Positions 8,537 through 17,547 of a stretch of 44,709 bases of DNA are shown here, in pieces; position 1 is the first letter of the stretch, and each line of letters begins with the position of its first letter. The stretch covers positions 1-44,709 of the forward strand of contig NZ_JAOBTH010000016.1 of the NCBI RefSeq assembly GCF_025215075.1, read 5' to 3'. The DNA is from Tenacibaculum haliotis. Its GTDB lineage: Bacteria > Bacteroidota > Bacteroidia > Flavobacteriales > Flavobacteriaceae. The notes under the pieces were generated by a model, which searched no databases, was not told the DNA's origin, and saw only the letters and a list, made by a program, of their open reading frames with translations. The position numbers were made by a program, and so were the translations under genes.

Positions 8537-8881
8537 TTACTTTATTTTATTCCCTTCTTCATCGAAATTCTTATTAATCTCTTGTTCTGTTTTAATAACA
8601 GATACCGCTAAAGACAATAACATAATTGCCATAGGTTGCCAGGTTAACTCTTTAGCTATATAAGCCAATATTAATGACGCAATAAGTGAAATTGCAGAGT
8701 AAATTAAGAACTGTTTATTAAAATAACTATTAGCAAACTGCCAAACAACCTCATTTTTCATCGCTTTATTGGTTCGGTAACCATAGATGGCATTTATTTT
8801 TTTGGGTGGAAACAAGTAAAAAAGAATACTAAATACTAAAAGGATTCCGTTTACAGAAAGTACGTAATAATATGGATTCAT
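8537..8881 (-). CDS. SdpI family protein
   Basis: A 114-residue membrane protein with hydrophobic segments at about 4-24, 57-75 and 78-97. The cytoplasmic signature YGYRTNKAMKNEVVWQFANSYF (about 34-55) is diagnostic of the C-terminal SdpI region. Bacillus SdpI is the immunity protein and signal receptor for the SdpC toxin, but stand-alone SdpI-like proteins are widespread and mostly of unknown role. No sdpC-like gene is nearby. It starts 3 nt downstream of the serine hydrolase stop, so both belong to one transcript. Confidence 0.88.
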   Translation of the reverse strand: MNPYYYVLSVNGILLVFSILFYLFPPKKINAIYGYRTNKAMKNEVVWQFANSYFNKQFLIYSAISLIASLILAYIAKELTWQPMAIMLLSLAVSVIKTEQEINKNFDEEGNKIK

Positions 8882-8884
8882 TGT

Positions 8885-10210
8885 TTAATTTTTAATTGAA
8901 GTAATAATTCCTTTTAAAAGTGTATTCATATCGGCATTTTTGGTAAGACCTGTACGAACGACTACTAAATTTTCGTTTGGCAAGATAAACACATTTTGTC
9001 CTTTATAACCATTAAAAGAATACATGTTTTCTGGTACATCAGGATATCTGTTACCTGCATTTAACCAAATTTGTGCACCATACCATCCGTCAGAACCAGG
9101 AGTTGGAGTTGTCGCATAATCTACCCAATCTTTATCAAAAAGATGCTCGCCATTCCATTCTCCATTATGTAAATATAAAAGTCCAAGTTTAGCCCAGTCT
9201 CTTGCGGTTGCCCAACCATAAGAAGAACCTACGTAATTACCACTCATATCGGTTTCTATTAGCATAGAATTCATACCAATTTTATCGATTAACGCGCTGT
9301 ACCAAAAATCTAAATATTCTTGATGCGTGTTAAATTGGTTACGAATTAGCCCTGAAATTAAATTGGTGGTTCCCGAAGAATAGTTCCAAGTTTTGTTTGG
9401 TTTTCCTGCAAGAGGTTTCTTTACTTGACTTTTAGTCATGTCTTCTTCAAGAAAAAGCATTTTACTAACATCAGAGATTGTATTATAATCTTCTAACCAT
9501 TCTAAACCAGAATTCATTTGTAGTAAATTATGAAGCGTAATGTTTTTTCGTTCATCATTTTTCCACTCCTCAAATAAATTATCAGAATTCACATATAATT
9601 TTCGTTCGCATTGCAAAATTCCAACAATAGTACTGGTAATACTTTTGGTCATTGACCAACCTAATTGTTTAGAATTTTTATCAAATCCGTCGCTATATTT
9701 TTCAGCAATAATTTGATCTTTATAGATAACTAAAACCGAACGAGTTTGATTTACATCATTAAAAATAGTATCAATAGTTTCGTTAAGTTTTTTGTAATCA
9801 ATATTTGAAAAAAGCGTATCTTTTTGATCAGCATTTCCATACGGAAACGGCGTAGAATTATCAGGTTTACTACGTTTAGGAACCAATGTTTTTTTAGAAA
9901 CATCATATGTGTCATTTATTAAAACAGCACCTAAACCTTCTCTATAAATTGCCTTTCTTTTTAAAAGACCAAAAGCACTACCAGTAGCCGATTTTTCTTC
10001 TTTGTTTATTTCATCAGAAGTTAAGTTAATAGGAGAAAAATTATTGTCGTTTTTATCAGTAAATGCTAAACTACGTTCCGCTAAAAAAACTGAGGAAGCG
10101 GTGTTTTTTGCAGAATAACCCGCAAGAATATTTAACTTCGGATAATTAAAATAAACAGCCACAGCTAATATTACAATAAACAGTAAGAGTATTCTTTTTA
10201 AATTCTTCAT
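8885..10210 (-). CDS. Serine hydrolase, beta-lactamase class C fold
   Basis: A 441-residue extracytoplasmic serine hydrolase. The start at 10210 gives MKNLKRILLLFIVILAVAVYF, a clear N-terminal membrane anchor or signal. The frame stays open upstream to 10360, but that would place the start ahead of the promoter box at 10226-10233 and inside sufS. The catalytic SxxK is SMTK in GWSMTKSITSTIVG. WNYSSGTTNL is the YxN-region equivalent with Ser in place of Asn, and NGYKGQNVF lies near the usual third-motif position. The natural substrate is unknown; family members act as esterases, peptidases or beta-lactamases. It is co-transcribed with the SdpI gene. Confidence 0.88.
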   Translation of the reverse strand: MKNLKRILLLFIVILAVAVYFNYPKLNILAGYSAKNTASSVFLAERSLAFTDKNDNNFSPINLTSDEINKEEKSATGSAFGLLKRKAIYREGLGAVLINDTYDVSKKTLVPKRSKPDNSTPFPYGNADQKDTLFSNIDYKKLNETIDTIFNDVNQTRSVLVIYKDQIIAEKYSDGFDKNSKQLGWSMTKSITSTIVGILQCERKLYVNSDNLFEEWKNDERKNITLHNLLQMNSGLEWLEDYNTISDVSKMLFLEEDMTKSQVKKPLAGKPNKTWNYSSGTTNLISGLIRNQFNTHQEYLDFWYSALIDKIGMNSMLIETDMSGNYVGSSYGWATARDWAKLGLLYLHNGEWNGEHLFDKDWVDYATTPTPGSDGWYGAQIWLNAGNRYPDVPENMYSFNGYKGQNVFILPNENLVVVRTGLTKNADMNTLLKGIITSIKN

Positions 10211-10225
10211 ATAAAACAATTTTAG

Positions 10226-10233
10226 CAAATGTA
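10226..10233 (-). promoter_or_regulatory. Promoter -7 box of the serine hydrolase gene
   Basis: Minus-strand TACATTTG matches TAnnTTTG and lies 16 nt ahead of the chosen ATG at 10210. It rules against the longer frame. It faces the sufS promoter divergently. Confidence 0.65.
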
Positions 10234-10252
10234 AGAATTTAATTGTTTGATG

Positions 10253-10283
10253 TTTGTATTTGAAAAAGCAAGCAGTACCTTTG
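10253..10283 (+). promoter_or_regulatory. sufS promoter, both elements visible
   Basis: TTTG (10253-10256), a 19-nt spacer and TACCTTTG (10276-10283) fit the complete Bacteroidota promoter (-33 TTTG, -7 TAnnTTTG). The ATG follows 20 nt later. This is the best-formed promoter in the window. Confidence 0.75.
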
Positions 10284-10303
10284 TTTAAAATAATGATTTT
10301 TAT

Positions 10304-11515
10304 ATGTTTAATGTAAACGAAATTAGAGCTGATTTTCCTATTCTTAATAGAGAGGTACACGGAAAAAAATTAGTGTATTTTGATAATGGTGCAACTTCAC
10401 AAACGCCACAAGTGGTTATTGATGCTATTGTTGATTATTACTCTAATTACAATGCGAATATTCATAGAGGCGTACATACTTTAAGTCAGGAAGCAACAGA
10501 TAAATATGAAGAGGCACGCCTTAAAGTTCAAAAGCACTTTAACGCAAAACAATCATACGAGATTATTTTAACCGCTGGTACAACGCATAGTATTAATATT
10601 GTAGCTTCAGGATTTGCAGCTTTGTTAAAAGAGGGAGATGAAGTTATCGTTTCTGCTTTAGAACATCACTCGAATATTGTTCCTTGGCAAATGCTTTGTG
10701 AAAAAACAGGAGCAGTTTTAAAAGTGATTCCGATGGATGATGACGGATCATTACGAATGGATGTGTATCACGAACTACTAAATGCAAAAACAAAATTGGT
10801 TTTTTGTAACCATGTATCAAATGCATTAGGAACCATAAATCCGATAAAAGAAATTATTCATGCAGCTCATAAATTCGGAGCTTATGTTTTAATTGATGGT
10901 GCACAAGCAGTACCGCATATAAAACCAGATGTTCAGGAGTTAGATGCTGATTTTTATGTAGCTTCTGCTCATAAAATGTGTGGCCCAACAGGTGTTGGTT
11001 TATTATATGGTAAAGAAGAGTTGTTAAACTTATTGCCGCCATATCAAGGAGGAGGAGAGATGATTGAAACCGTAACTTTCGAAAAAACTACCTACGCAGG
11101 TTTGCCTCATAAATTTGAAGCAGGAACACCTAATATTTGCGGAGGAATTGCTTTTGGAGCTGCTATAGATTATATGAATGCTATTGGCTTTGATAACATT
11201 GCAAAACAAGAAAGTGAACTGTTAGCGTACGGAACAGAAGAACTAGAGAAAATTGAAAATTTAAAAATATACGGAACCACTAATAAAGCATCTGTAATAT
11301 CATTTAATATTGAAGGAATTCATCCTTATGATATTGGTAGTATTTTAGATAAATTGGGTGTTGCCGTTCGTACAGGGCATCATTGTGCACAGCCTATTAT
11401 GAATTTTTATTGTATTCCGGGTACAGTAAGAGCGTCGTTTGCTTTTTATAATACTAAAGAAGAAATAGATGTTTTGGTAACCGCTTTAAAAAGAGCACAA
11501 ATGATGTTGAGTTAA
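10304..11515 (+). CDS. sufS: Cysteine desulfurase SufS
   Basis: A PLP enzyme that takes sulfur from cysteine and passes it as a persulfide to Fe-S cluster assembly. At 403 residues it has the normal group II length. The PLP lysine is Lys224 in SAHKMCGPTG, and the catalytic Cys361 lies in RTGHHCAQPIM, the short-loop context of SufS. ALEHHSNIVPWQ contains the His that stacks on the cofactor. The gene has its own promoter and terminator. No sufB, sufC, sufD or sufE is next to it within the window, so it is separated from the rest of the machinery or the suf cluster lies elsewhere. Confidence 0.95.
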   Translation: MFNVNEIRADFPILNREVHGKKLVYFDNGATSQTPQVVIDAIVDYYSNYNANIHRGVHTLSQEATDKYEEARLKVQKHFNAKQSYEIILTAGTTHSINIVASGFAALLKEGDEVIVSALEHHSNIVPWQMLCEKTGAVLKVIPMDDDGSLRMDVYHELLNAKTKLVFCNHVSNALGTINPIKEIIHAAHKFGAYVLIDGAQAVPHIKPDVQELDADFYVASAHKMCGPTGVGLLYGKEELLNLLPPYQGGGEMIETVTFEKTTYAGLPHKFEAGTPNICGGIAFGAAIDYMNAIGFDNIAKQESELLAYGTEELEKIENLKIYGTTNKASVISFNIEGIHPYDIGSILDKLGVAVRTGHHCAQPIMNFYCIPGTVRASFAFYNTKEEIDVLVTALKRAQMMLS

Positions 11516-11551
11516 AAATTTCTTTTAGCGAATAGCATTTTATATCAAAAA

Positions 11552-11590
11552 AAAAGACCTCACAGATTTTTAAAATCTGTGAGGTCTTTT
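11552..11590 (+). terminator. Terminator of sufS
   Basis: A 19-bp perfect stem (11552-11570 with 11572-11590) built on AGACCTCACAGA / TCTGTGAGGTCT, ending in TTTT. It could also work on the opposite strand. Confidence 0.88.
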
Positions 11591-11638
11591 AATTTTGAGT
11601 CTGTTTGAATTTTATCTAAATAAATAATAAATCGAATC

Positions 11639-11715
11639 CGTCTACCTGAATTTATTTCAGGTTCACATCCTAATTTGCCATAATTCTACTTTTGATGCGA
11701 TGGAGAACTAAATTC
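11639..11715. repeat. Palindromic intergenic repeat, copy 3
   Basis: CGTCTACCTGAATTTATTTC continues into AGGTTCACATCC (11639-11670) as the left half. A decayed right half (around 11694-11715, with GATGCGAT and CTAAATTCAG) has lost the terminal TGACG. Confidence 0.65.
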
Positions 11716-11747
11716 AGTATTATCTACATATTAAATTGTGTAGAAAT

Positions 11748-11830
11748 GCCTAGCCCCGATTGAAGCATTTGTTTGAGCTCTTTTTTATTTTTCTTAAAAA
11801 AAGCGAGTGCTGAAAGCGGGAAATAGCTTC
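11748..11830 (+). ncRNA. Structured RNA element, copy A (Flavo-1-like?)
   Basis: Begins CCTAGCCCCGATTGAAGC and ends AAAGCGGGAAATAGCTTC. Possible nested pairings are CUA/UAG and CCCG/CGGG outside, AGCAUU/AGUGCU inside that, and a terminal stem GCU-UUUUUU / AAAAAAAGC around 11778-11803. Related elements occur at 23165-23292 and on the minus strand at 36728-36818. The opening CCUAGCCCCGAU and closing GCGGGAAAUAGC are common in flavobacterial intergenic DNA and may belong to the Rfam motif called Flavo-1; I recall this and could not check it. Transcription has not been shown. Confidence 0.55.
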
Positions 11831-11864
11831 AAATTAATTTTAAGTGTTTTAAATTTACAGATTC

Positions 11865-12566
11865 TTAATCTCTCGACATAAAAATTTGTAATACATACCA
11901 AAACAACAACATTAAAGATGCAAATAAGCCTAATGCAGCGGGTATATAATCGTCGGTAGAAAATTTGTTAACCAAGTTAGAGGTTTGGTATAAGATAGTA
12001 CCTGCAGCTAACACACACATTCCTACAGAAAACCATAAACCAAGGTTAAAACCAAATAGAGTTCCTGCAATAATTAATCCGATGGCAATAAAGAAACCAA
12101 CACTTAAGCCTGCTTTTATAAACGAAAAATCTTTTTTTGTAATAAATACAATTGATGAAATTCCTACAAACAATCCTAAAGTTACGATTCCGGCTTGTTT
12201 AATAATTTCAAAATTATTAGTGTAAGAAATTGCCATATAAATAAGCGGAATAAAAATAAATGCTTCTGCAAATACATAGCCCGAGTATGCTAAATACTGT
12301 AAATTTTTGTCAGATGTTTTTAAGGCAGTACTTTCTGCATAATTGGTAATCAACATAAAACCACCTAATAATAATAGCCATTTATAACCCTGGGTCATCG
12401 ATAAAGCAAACTCTACTATTGTAGCGTTTTGCAATAATAAATATTCAAATACGATAAATAATAATACCCCTAAACCAACATGTGCATAGGTTTTTTTGTA
12501 AAAAGCAACTCTATCTGTTTCTGATACTTGAGCCACTAGAACTTTATTGTTAAATGAGTTTTCCAT
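11865..12566 (-). CDS. Bax inhibitor-1/YccA family membrane protein
   Basis: A 233-residue protein with about seven hydrophobic segments, starting near 30-48 and ending near 205-228 (ALGLFASLMLLFWYVLQIFMS). FYKKTYAHVGLGVLLFIVFEYLLL near the N-terminus is typical of bacterial BI-1/TMBIM proteins. These are pH-sensitive calcium-leak channels in the best studied bacterial case (BsYetJ) or interact with the FtsH protease (YccA); the role here is unknown. It is a single gene with a 7-of-8 promoter-box match (minus-strand TATCTTTA, 12586-12593). Confidence 0.85.
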   Translation of the reverse strand: MENSFNNKVLVAQVSETDRVAFYKKTYAHVGLGVLLFIVFEYLLLQNATIVEFALSMTQGYKWLLLLGGFMLITNYAESTALKTSDKNLQYLAYSGYVFAEAFIFIPLIYMAISYTNNFEIIKQAGIVTLGLFVGISSIVFITKKDFSFIKAGLSVGFFIAIGLIIAGTLFGFNLGLWFSVGMCVLAAGTILYQTSNLVNKFSTDDYIPAALGLFASLMLLFWYVLQIFMSRD

Positions 12567-12637
12567 AATTGTTTTTTTTAGAAGATAAAGATAGTTTTTA
12601 TTAAGAATTTTTAATCTACTTTCTTTATTTTTATAAA

Positions 12638-13639
12638 ATGAATAATTTAAAGAACATCACTTTAAAACTACTATTAATTGCAATAACATTTTCGTTAAAA
12701 AGTTATAGTCAAATTAATCAAAATAACAAGATGAATTCAAAAAAAATAGTAATTGCACATCGTGGAGCATCTGCATATTTACCAGAACATACTATGGAAG
12801 CAAAAGCAATGGCCTATGCTATGAATCCTGATTATATAGAACAAGATTTGGTGTTAAGTAAAGACAATGTTCCTATAGTAATCCATGATATTTATTTAGA
12901 GGATGTTACCAATGTTGCTGAGGTTTTTCCTGATAAAAAAAGAAAAGACAATCGTTTTTATGTAATTGATTTTACTTTTAATGAGTTGCAGCAATTACAA
13001 GTAACCGAACGTTTTGATCCAAAAACTGGAAAGCAATTTTACGAGAGTCGTTTTCCTAAAAACAAAGGAAGTTTTAAACTGCATTCTTTTGAACAAGAAA
13101 TAGAATTGATTCAGGGATTAAATTATAGTACAGGGAAAAAAATCGGAATTTATCCAGAGATTAAAAACCCGGAATTCCATCACGAAAACGGAAAAGATAT
13201 CGCTAAAATCACTTTAGCTGTTTTGTCCGATTATGGTTATAAAACAAAAAAAGACAATTGTATTTTTCAATGTTTTGATGCTAAAGAATTAGAAAGAGTT
13301 CGGGTAGAATTACAATCTGATTTGTTCTTAGTACAATTAATTGAGTTTACAGAAGAAACAAAAAAATTAGACCATTTTGCAACGTATGCAGACGGAGTAG
13401 GACCGTGGTATAAGCAAATTTTAAATAAAAAAGAAAACGGAGAATGGTTGTTTACTTCTTTGGTTGCTGATGCTCATAAACTTGGATTAAAAGTGCATCC
13501 GTATACTTTTAGAGCCGATCAACTAGATGAGTTTTCTTCTTTCGATGAAATGCTACAAGTATTATTCTTTGAAGCAAATATAGATGGTGGTTTTACTGAT
13601 TTTCCTGATAAAATGGTACAGTTTTTAGCTAAGAAATAA
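12638..13639 (+). CDS. glpQ: Glycerophosphodiester phosphodiesterase
   Basis: Hydrolyses glycerophosphodiesters such as glycerophosphoethanolamine to glycerol 3-phosphate and an alcohol. The chosen start gives a signal peptide (1-25, ...LLLIAITFSLKSYSQ), so the enzyme is periplasmic. Catalytic and metal residues are all visible: His41-Arg42 in IAHRGASAYLPEHT, Glu68 and Asp70 in YIEQDLVLSKD, and His83 in VIHDIYLEDVT. The long insertion after this (DVTNVAEVFPDKKRKDNRFYV) is the GlpQ subtype rather than the short UgpQ type. Length 333 fits. No glpT or glpK is nearby. Confidence 0.93.
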   Translation: MNNLKNITLKLLLIAITFSLKSYSQINQNNKMNSKKIVIAHRGASAYLPEHTMEAKAMAYAMNPDYIEQDLVLSKDNVPIVIHDIYLEDVTNVAEVFPDKKRKDNRFYVIDFTFNELQQLQVTERFDPKTGKQFYESRFPKNKGSFKLHSFEQEIELIQGLNYSTGKKIGIYPEIKNPEFHHENGKDIAKITLAVLSDYGYKTKKDNCIFQCFDAKELERVRVELQSDLFLVQLIEFTEETKKLDHFATYADGVGPWYKQILNKKENGEWLFTSLVADAHKLGLKVHPYTFRADQLDEFSSFDEMLQVLFFEANIDGGFTDFPDKMVQFLAKK

Positions 13640-13705
13640 CTCTAATTCATCTAAATAGATATTATTTAATTTAACTTCAAAAATAAATAGCTTCGGTTTA
13701 GTTTA

Positions 13706-14941
13706 TTACTGTTCTTTAGTAGCTATATCTTTTATCAAACCAAAGGCAAAATAAACAACTAAAAATCCGCCAAAAACAATACAAAGCCACATAAAAATTT
13801 TAGTTTCCCAAAAAGGGGTGTTTTTTTGTTTTACGGCTTCTTGTTCAATTCTCGAAAAATTTAAAACGCTTGCTTCTTTTAGGGCAATTGTTTTGTTAGA
13901 AATAAAATTACCTAGATCGTACGAAGGTTTAGTAAGTGTAGTATCAATAACTATTGTGTATTTTTTCTGTTGCTTTAAATTAGCGATTAGGTATACTGGT
14001 TTTTGTAATAATTGTACGTTTTCTATCGCCAAAGGCGGATTGTCTTTATTTTCGATTTCTATGCTAAATTCTTTTTCATTTAAGTTGTTAAGAACAAACG
14101 TATTTTTGTTTTTAGAATTCAATTGAAATCTGGCAATTACTTGATCATAAGTTTCAATACGTTTTTTAATTTTACGAGTTCTCTTTACGATAACCTTTGC
14201 GTTACGCAGAAAAAAATCAGTAGTAATATTAAACGAAATAGTATTTATTTTATGAGCATTTTCTGCCGAAAATTTAAGTTGAGTTACTTTTTTATCTTTT
14301 AAAATAACAGTTTTTTGTTTGTAATTAGAAACCTCTAAAGGTGCTTGCGTAAAAAACTTACTTTCATAAACTCCAGCTTCTAAAATATTGATAGGTAATG
14401 AGTTTTTATCGTTAAAGTTAATACGTAAAAAAGCATAGGTGTTTAGCGGGAAATCAATCGTTTTTTCTAAAAACACGTTTCCTGATGCCGTTTTACTAGG
14501 AATATTTATATAAGATAGTTTTTTATCAGAAACCAAACCAAACCAATCTTTACCGTTATCACTACCATATACATTATAGCTTTTTCTGATTTTAGTATTT
14601 GCTATTTTAAGTGTAATATAATCTTGCTTTTTACCACTTTCATTTTTGATAACAATAGAAGTAACAGAATCTTTAATTATTTTTTTAGACGCTATTTTAA
14701 CTGTTTTAAAAGTAGAAAAATTCCTGTCGTTATTATAAATTAAAACATAGGGAACCTCGTTTTTTTGAGTATCTTTTATTCGTAAAGTATTAAAATTATC
14801 ACTACTTGAAGAACGTATCTTTTGAGATAGCATTATCTTATGTAAACCATCTTCTTTAATTGTATCTAAAGATCCTTTATGGCTTTGGCTAAATCCAGTA
14901 ATTGCAATAAAAAAGGCTGCTAATAAACTATATTTCTTCAT
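13706..14941 (-). CDS. DUF3999-type membrane-anchored protein
   Basis: About 411 residues from the Met at 14941, which gives a clean signal peptide MKKYSLLAAFFIAITGFS. The open frame continues ten codons further up (14971), but those codons are basic and would spoil the signal. The body is a beta-rich extracytoplasmic region. One C-terminal membrane segment (WLCIVFGGFLVVYFAFGLI) is followed by a short cytoplasmic tail. It resembles DUF3999, which is regularly encoded next to DUF2339 proteins. The preceding DUF2339 gene overlaps it by 14 bp, implying translational coupling and probably a complex. The biochemical function is unknown. Confidence 0.75.
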   Translation of the reverse strand: MKKYSLLAAFFIAITGFSQSHKGSLDTIKEDGLHKIMLSQKIRSSSSDNFNTLRIKDTQKNEVPYVLIYNNDRNFSTFKTVKIASKKIIKDSVTSIVIKNESGKKQDYITLKIANTKIRKSYNVYGSDNGKDWFGLVSDKKLSYINIPSKTASGNVFLEKTIDFPLNTYAFLRINFNDKNSLPINILEAGVYESKFFTQAPLEVSNYKQKTVILKDKKVTQLKFSAENAHKINTISFNITTDFFLRNAKVIVKRTRKIKKRIETYDQVIARFQLNSKNKNTFVLNNLNEKEFSIEIENKDNPPLAIENVQLLQKPVYLIANLKQQKKYTIVIDTTLTKPSYDLGNFISNKTIALKEASVLNFSRIEQEAVKQKNTPFWETKIFMWLCIVFGGFLVVYFAFGLIKDIATKEQ

Positions 14942-17408
14942 TGTTGTCTTCTTTTTCTGAGGTTTCATCAACTACTAATTTTTTAATTTTTTGATACACA
15001 AAAGAAATCACTAATATTAAAATTCCTAATAAAATAAAAGCAATTATTTTTCCGGTTTCTGATACGTTTTTAATATCGTACATAAACAATTTAACAATCG
15101 TTAAACCTAGCAACGAAAGTGCAATTACGCGCAATGTTTTCCACTGTCTTCTTATTCCTATAATTAAAAATATAAAAGAGAAAACACCCCAGAGTATTGG
15201 ATACCCTATTTTTATAATTTGTGTTTTAGTTTCTTGCACTTGTGTGTTTACAAAATTGCTTTTTAAGTATCGATTATCTTCAGTGTCGGGAAATTTTTCG
15301 GCTAATTCAACTACATCAACCGTATTAGAAATATACAAACCATGGGTCATTATTTCATTACTTAATACATATACAATCGCAAAAGTAAATAACCAAGGCA
15401 ACCACTTGCTTTTCGTTGCTTTTATATTAAAAATTGAATGTGTTTTTTTAAATAGCTGATATCCGAAATAAATTAAACACGCTACAACAATATAATGAAA
15501 GTAAAAAGCATATTTAGTATGGGTGTTATCGATGAAATTTTGAGCCATTTCGTTTGCCGGAAACTTATAAAAAGAAAGAATATAAAATAAGATAGAAAAA
15601 CCACTTATTAATAATACGAACTTAGAAAATGCTTTGTTTTTTAATATTGCCGTTAAGTATAATAAAACAGCCACAAAAACAAAATGATAAACTAGTGGGA
15701 AAGATAACACTGAAAAAGTGTTTTCTAAAAACTGATCTGCTTGGTAACTGATTTCCAAAATTCCTGTGAAATAACTTACAAGAACTGCAAGAATTAAAAC
15801 CAATTTTTTGTAAAAATTAATATTTAGCAGAAAAACTTTAGCAACAACTTCCTTTTCTTTTTGTAATAACCAATACGTTAAAAACAACGAAACACTTACC
15901 GTAAAACCAGCAATAAATAACGGATTAAAAACTACTGATAATTCTTCGGATGAACCATAACGATCCCAATCTATTAATAAGCTAAAAAGCGTTAGAGTTT
16001 GTACAATTACGGCGCCTATTTTAAAAGAATTAATTTTCGATTTTTGTGACAACCAAAATAACAACACTGCTTCTGCAGCCCAAAATAAGGTAATATGATT
16101 TCCTTCAAATTGAATTGGTATTGTAAGTGTAACAAAAGTAAGTGCTAAGCCAATTAAGAGATATATTGCGTTTTTATCTAATCCGAATTTTTTATATAAA
16201 ACAGTGGCGTAACCTAAATTATAAACCGCTAATAACAATGTGAATAATCCAGTAAGATTAGAGTCTAAATCATTTAGTATTAACATTCCCGTTCCGAAAA
16301 ATACAAACGTATTCGCAACCAAAATAAGATACTCTATTGCAGAGAAAATACCTTTGTTTTTAAGGTTATTTAAAACAATAGTAATACTAAATATAAAATA
16401 AAAGATAGTAGCAAAAGTTAAGGCTCCTGTATGCGAAAATGAAGGTTCACCTATTTTTAAAGCACACCAACTAGTAAATAATATGGTAGTAAAAATGTAG
16501 GCTAAAATGGTAGAAACTTTCCATTTTTTAAAATAAGAAATCCCTAATATACCAATGTTTAAAATGGCAATATACGTGAATAATATAATGTAATTACCTT
16601 CACCAGTACTTACCATAAAAGGTGCCGCGAATCCACCAATTAATGATAAAACAGCTAATTCTTGACGGTTGTAAGAAACAGAAACTAAACTACTAAAGGC
16701 AGTAATCACTGCCATTATACTAAAAGCAACGGTTTGGCTAAATAATTGATATTCGTTAAACGCAATATAAATAGTAAAATAAAAGATACTAATTGCACCG
16801 GCTACTAAAACGGAGCTAAAAGAAGCATAGTTTTTCTTTAGCTTATGAGCAATAGTCATAACAAGCGAACCGCATAAAATACCGATACCTACTCTTGCAG
16901 GTTCGTTTATCCAATCTTTATCAATTGCATATTTAACGAAGAAACTAATTCCTAAAACTAAAATTAAGATTCCGAGTTTATTAATTAAGTTTTCACCTAT
17001 AAATTTTTCTAAATCAGGATTTTTCTCCTTAAATGATTTTAGCCAAGACTTTTTTTGGGCTGTTTTAATTTTTTGTTTTACAACTTGTTTTTGAGTTGTA
17101 GTTGAAGCAGGTTTTTGTTGAGTGTCAACAATTGGAACTGGTTGTATTGTTTTTCCGATGCTTTTTTCGGGAACAATAATAGTAGGTTTTACTACTTTAA
17201 TCGGTTCATCCTTTACAGGTTTTTTAGCTACAACAACTGTTTCTTTTGTTTCGAAAGCTGTTCTTTTTGAAATAATTTCATTTTGAAGAAAACGAAGTCT
17301 GTTTTTTAAATCTTCAATAGTTAGGTTTTGTTCTTTAAACTTGTTGTTTATATTTCTGTTAAGAAAATAGAAACATAAAATGAGTGTTATAAATAAAAAA
17401 CCTTCCAT
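14928..17408 (-). CDS. DUF2339 polytopic membrane protein
   Basis: An 826-residue membrane protein. A first helix (1-15) is followed by a coiled-coil-like stretch (KFKEQNLTIEDLKNRLRFLQNE), a low-complexity linker rich in K, V, P, T and Q (about 55-120), and then some 20 or more hydrophobic segments from about residue 145 to 810. The C-terminal tail is acidic (ETSEKEDNNEE). The architecture matches DUF2339, whose members lie beside DUF3999 genes across Gram-negatives; a role in envelope or surface biology is plausible but not established. Its 3' end overlaps the DUF3999 gene. A 7-of-8 promoter match (TACATTTA, minus strand, 17434-17441) lies upstream. Confidence 0.85.
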   Translation of the reverse strand: MEGFLFITLILCFYFLNRNINNKFKEQNLTIEDLKNRLRFLQNEIISKRTAFETKETVVVAKKPVKDEPIKVVKPTIIVPEKSIGKTIQPVPIVDTQQKPASTTTQKQVVKQKIKTAQKKSWLKSFKEKNPDLEKFIGENLINKLGILILVLGISFFVKYAIDKDWINEPARVGIGILCGSLVMTIAHKLKKNYASFSSVLVAGAISIFYFTIYIAFNEYQLFSQTVAFSIMAVITAFSSLVSVSYNRQELAVLSLIGGFAAPFMVSTGEGNYIILFTYIAILNIGILGISYFKKWKVSTILAYIFTTILFTSWCALKIGEPSFSHTGALTFATIFYFIFSITIVLNNLKNKGIFSAIEYLILVANTFVFFGTGMLILNDLDSNLTGLFTLLLAVYNLGYATVLYKKFGLDKNAIYLLIGLALTFVTLTIPIQFEGNHITLFWAAEAVLLFWLSQKSKINSFKIGAVIVQTLTLFSLLIDWDRYGSSEELSVVFNPLFIAGFTVSVSLFLTYWLLQKEKEVVAKVFLLNINFYKKLVLILAVLVSYFTGILEISYQADQFLENTFSVLSFPLVYHFVFVAVLLYLTAILKNKAFSKFVLLISGFSILFYILSFYKFPANEMAQNFIDNTHTKYAFYFHYIVVACLIYFGYQLFKKTHSIFNIKATKSKWLPWLFTFAIVYVLSNEIMTHGLYISNTVDVVELAEKFPDTEDNRYLKSNFVNTQVQETKTQIIKIGYPILWGVFSFIFLIIGIRRQWKTLRVIALSLLGLTIVKLFMYDIKNVSETGKIIAFILLGILILVISFVYQKIKKLVVDETSEKEDNNEEI

Positions 17409-17547
17409 AGAATCTCTTTTTGAATTTTAATAGTAAATGTAAACTTTTAAAATGATAACGATTGTTGTAATAATTAAAACGAAAAAGTAACTTTAATACA
17501 TAGAACATCTATTGGAAATCAATAGCTAAAAATAGTCACTCGATAGT

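Larger units (their letters stand above)
11516..11864. other. Gene-free gap holding terminator, repeat and RNA element
   Basis: This 349-bp gap between the converging sufS and BI-1-family genes contains, in order, the sufS terminator (11552-11590), palindromic repeat copy 3 (11639-11715) and a structured RNA-like element (11748-11830). No coding frame is credible. Confidence 0.7.

Noticed and set aside
8537..8881. SdpI protein as evidence of an Sdp-type toxin-immunity system
   Set aside because: No sdpA, sdpB or sdpC-like gene is nearby, and stand-alone SdpI proteins are common.
10211..10360. 50-codon upstream extension of the serine hydrolase frame
   Set aside because: It would start inside sufS on the other strand and ahead of the gene's own promoter box, and the Met at 10210 gives a normal signal anchor.
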